Assembly (NCBI GenBank): GCA_039621445.1
Contig: CP154955.1
Coordinates: 19,014,691-19,078,690, forward strand
Direction of reading: 5' to 3'
Source: Euglena gracilis
Lineage: Eukaryota; Euglenida; Euglenophyceae; Euglenales
DNA length: 64,000 bases
Below the pieces are notes generated by a model. The model did not search any database, was not told where the DNA came from, and worked only from the letters and a program-made list of their open reading frames with translations. Both the position numbers and the translations under genes were made by a program. Shown here piece after piece: positions 63,511 to 64,000 of the stretch. The first letter of the stretch is position 1. Each line of letters begins with the position of its first letter.

Positions 63511-64000
63511 CTCCTGCTGAGACCGTCCCACAACAATGATGAACAGCAGTATAATATGTAAGCAACATACCGCAATTTGGGACAGCAGCCAGAACCGACA
63601 AAGATCGGAAATCCAGCATATGACACACAAAAAACCGGTCTGAGAATACTTCATCAGCTCCTCCGGTCCCCCCATCACCGGCCCATCACCCTTGCTCTAT
63701 AAAAAACAGCTTGCATTTGCATTGCACACGATTCTCATTGTATCCGACCCAGAAACGATGAGTCACAAAAGCCTGGTCTGAAAACACTTCATCTTCACGC
63801 AAGAAGACAAAACAGGATTTGGCCCACCAAGCTGGCCCATTCAGGGACCATGTAATTTGAGGCACCGCCAACCACTCGAGTGGGTTATGACCGACAAAGA
63901 TCGGAAAAAGACACATGAGACACAAAAAAGGTCGACAACGGCCCTCTTACCCTGTGACAGATATCAAGTTGTGTATTGTAAATTACTCTCACCTCCACAA
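63511..64000. other. Window-edge interval with a short repeated word set
   Basis: ACCGACAAAGATCGGAAA occurs near 63595 and again near 63890, each followed by GACACACAAAAAA-like sequence, and TGGTCTGAAAACACTTCATC-like words occur near 63635 and 63775. This suggests a partial tandem duplication. No gene is recognised. Confidence 0.4.

Overview
This is eukaryotic nuclear DNA from a repeat-rich protist or alga, probably a dinoflagellate or a relative. Three observations support that. One host gene is broken into about 26 short exons with very long introns. Several introns can only be joined with GC or GA donors as well as GT, often before an AG|G acceptor. The retroelements carry NPGP motifs of the kind I associate with dinoflagellate LINEs. 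I could run no search, so the lineage is an inference. No bacterial-type operon, rRNA, confident tRNA or CRISPR array was seen.

Left part (4.4-29.0 kb, minus strand): a nearly complete XPF (ERCC4) gene, the catalytic subunit of the XPF-ERCC1 structure-specific nuclease used in nucleotide excision repair. I assembled it exon by exon from similarity to animal XPF. The N-terminal helicase-like region lies near 29-18.9 kb, the linker near 17.7-10.2 kb, the ERCC4 nuclease domain near 10-6.6 kb, and the tandem helix-hairpin-helix C-terminus near 6.2-4.4 kb. The introns hold a 980-bp minisatellite, an array of palindromic GCGG/CCGC sites (11.8-15.4 kb), a 2.0-kb terminal-inverted-repeat element with a PHD-finger-like fragment, and many GC-tract insertions.

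Middle part (29-45 kb): nested repeats. They include a large direct duplication (33.1-34.6 and 39.1-40.3 kb), small inverted-repeat elements flanked by TA, a second family flanked by 5-bp duplications, a DDE-transposase remnant split by one of these, and an orphan 2A-like NPGP peptide. At 41.6-44.7 kb lies the most unusual object: one long frame joining a reverse-transcriptase core, a CCCH zinc finger, an OTU-type cysteine-peptidase-like domain and a DnaJ-type J domain. After an in-frame TAG the frame continues into a GEAKNPGP motif and two more CCCH fingers.

Right part (45-64 kb): two decayed LINEs with restriction-like endonuclease domains on the minus strand (48.4-51.3 and 51.6-52.9 kb), further GC-tract elements, an ACGCCGG-type inverted-repeat element (54.9-55.8 kb), a four-copy hairpin array (56.3-56.7 kb), a 1.38-kb unit repeated 2.2 times in tandem (58.4-61.4 kb), and a third reverse-transcriptase fragment (62.6 kb). 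Apart from XPF and perhaps exon-like islands at the two window edges, I found no host gene.
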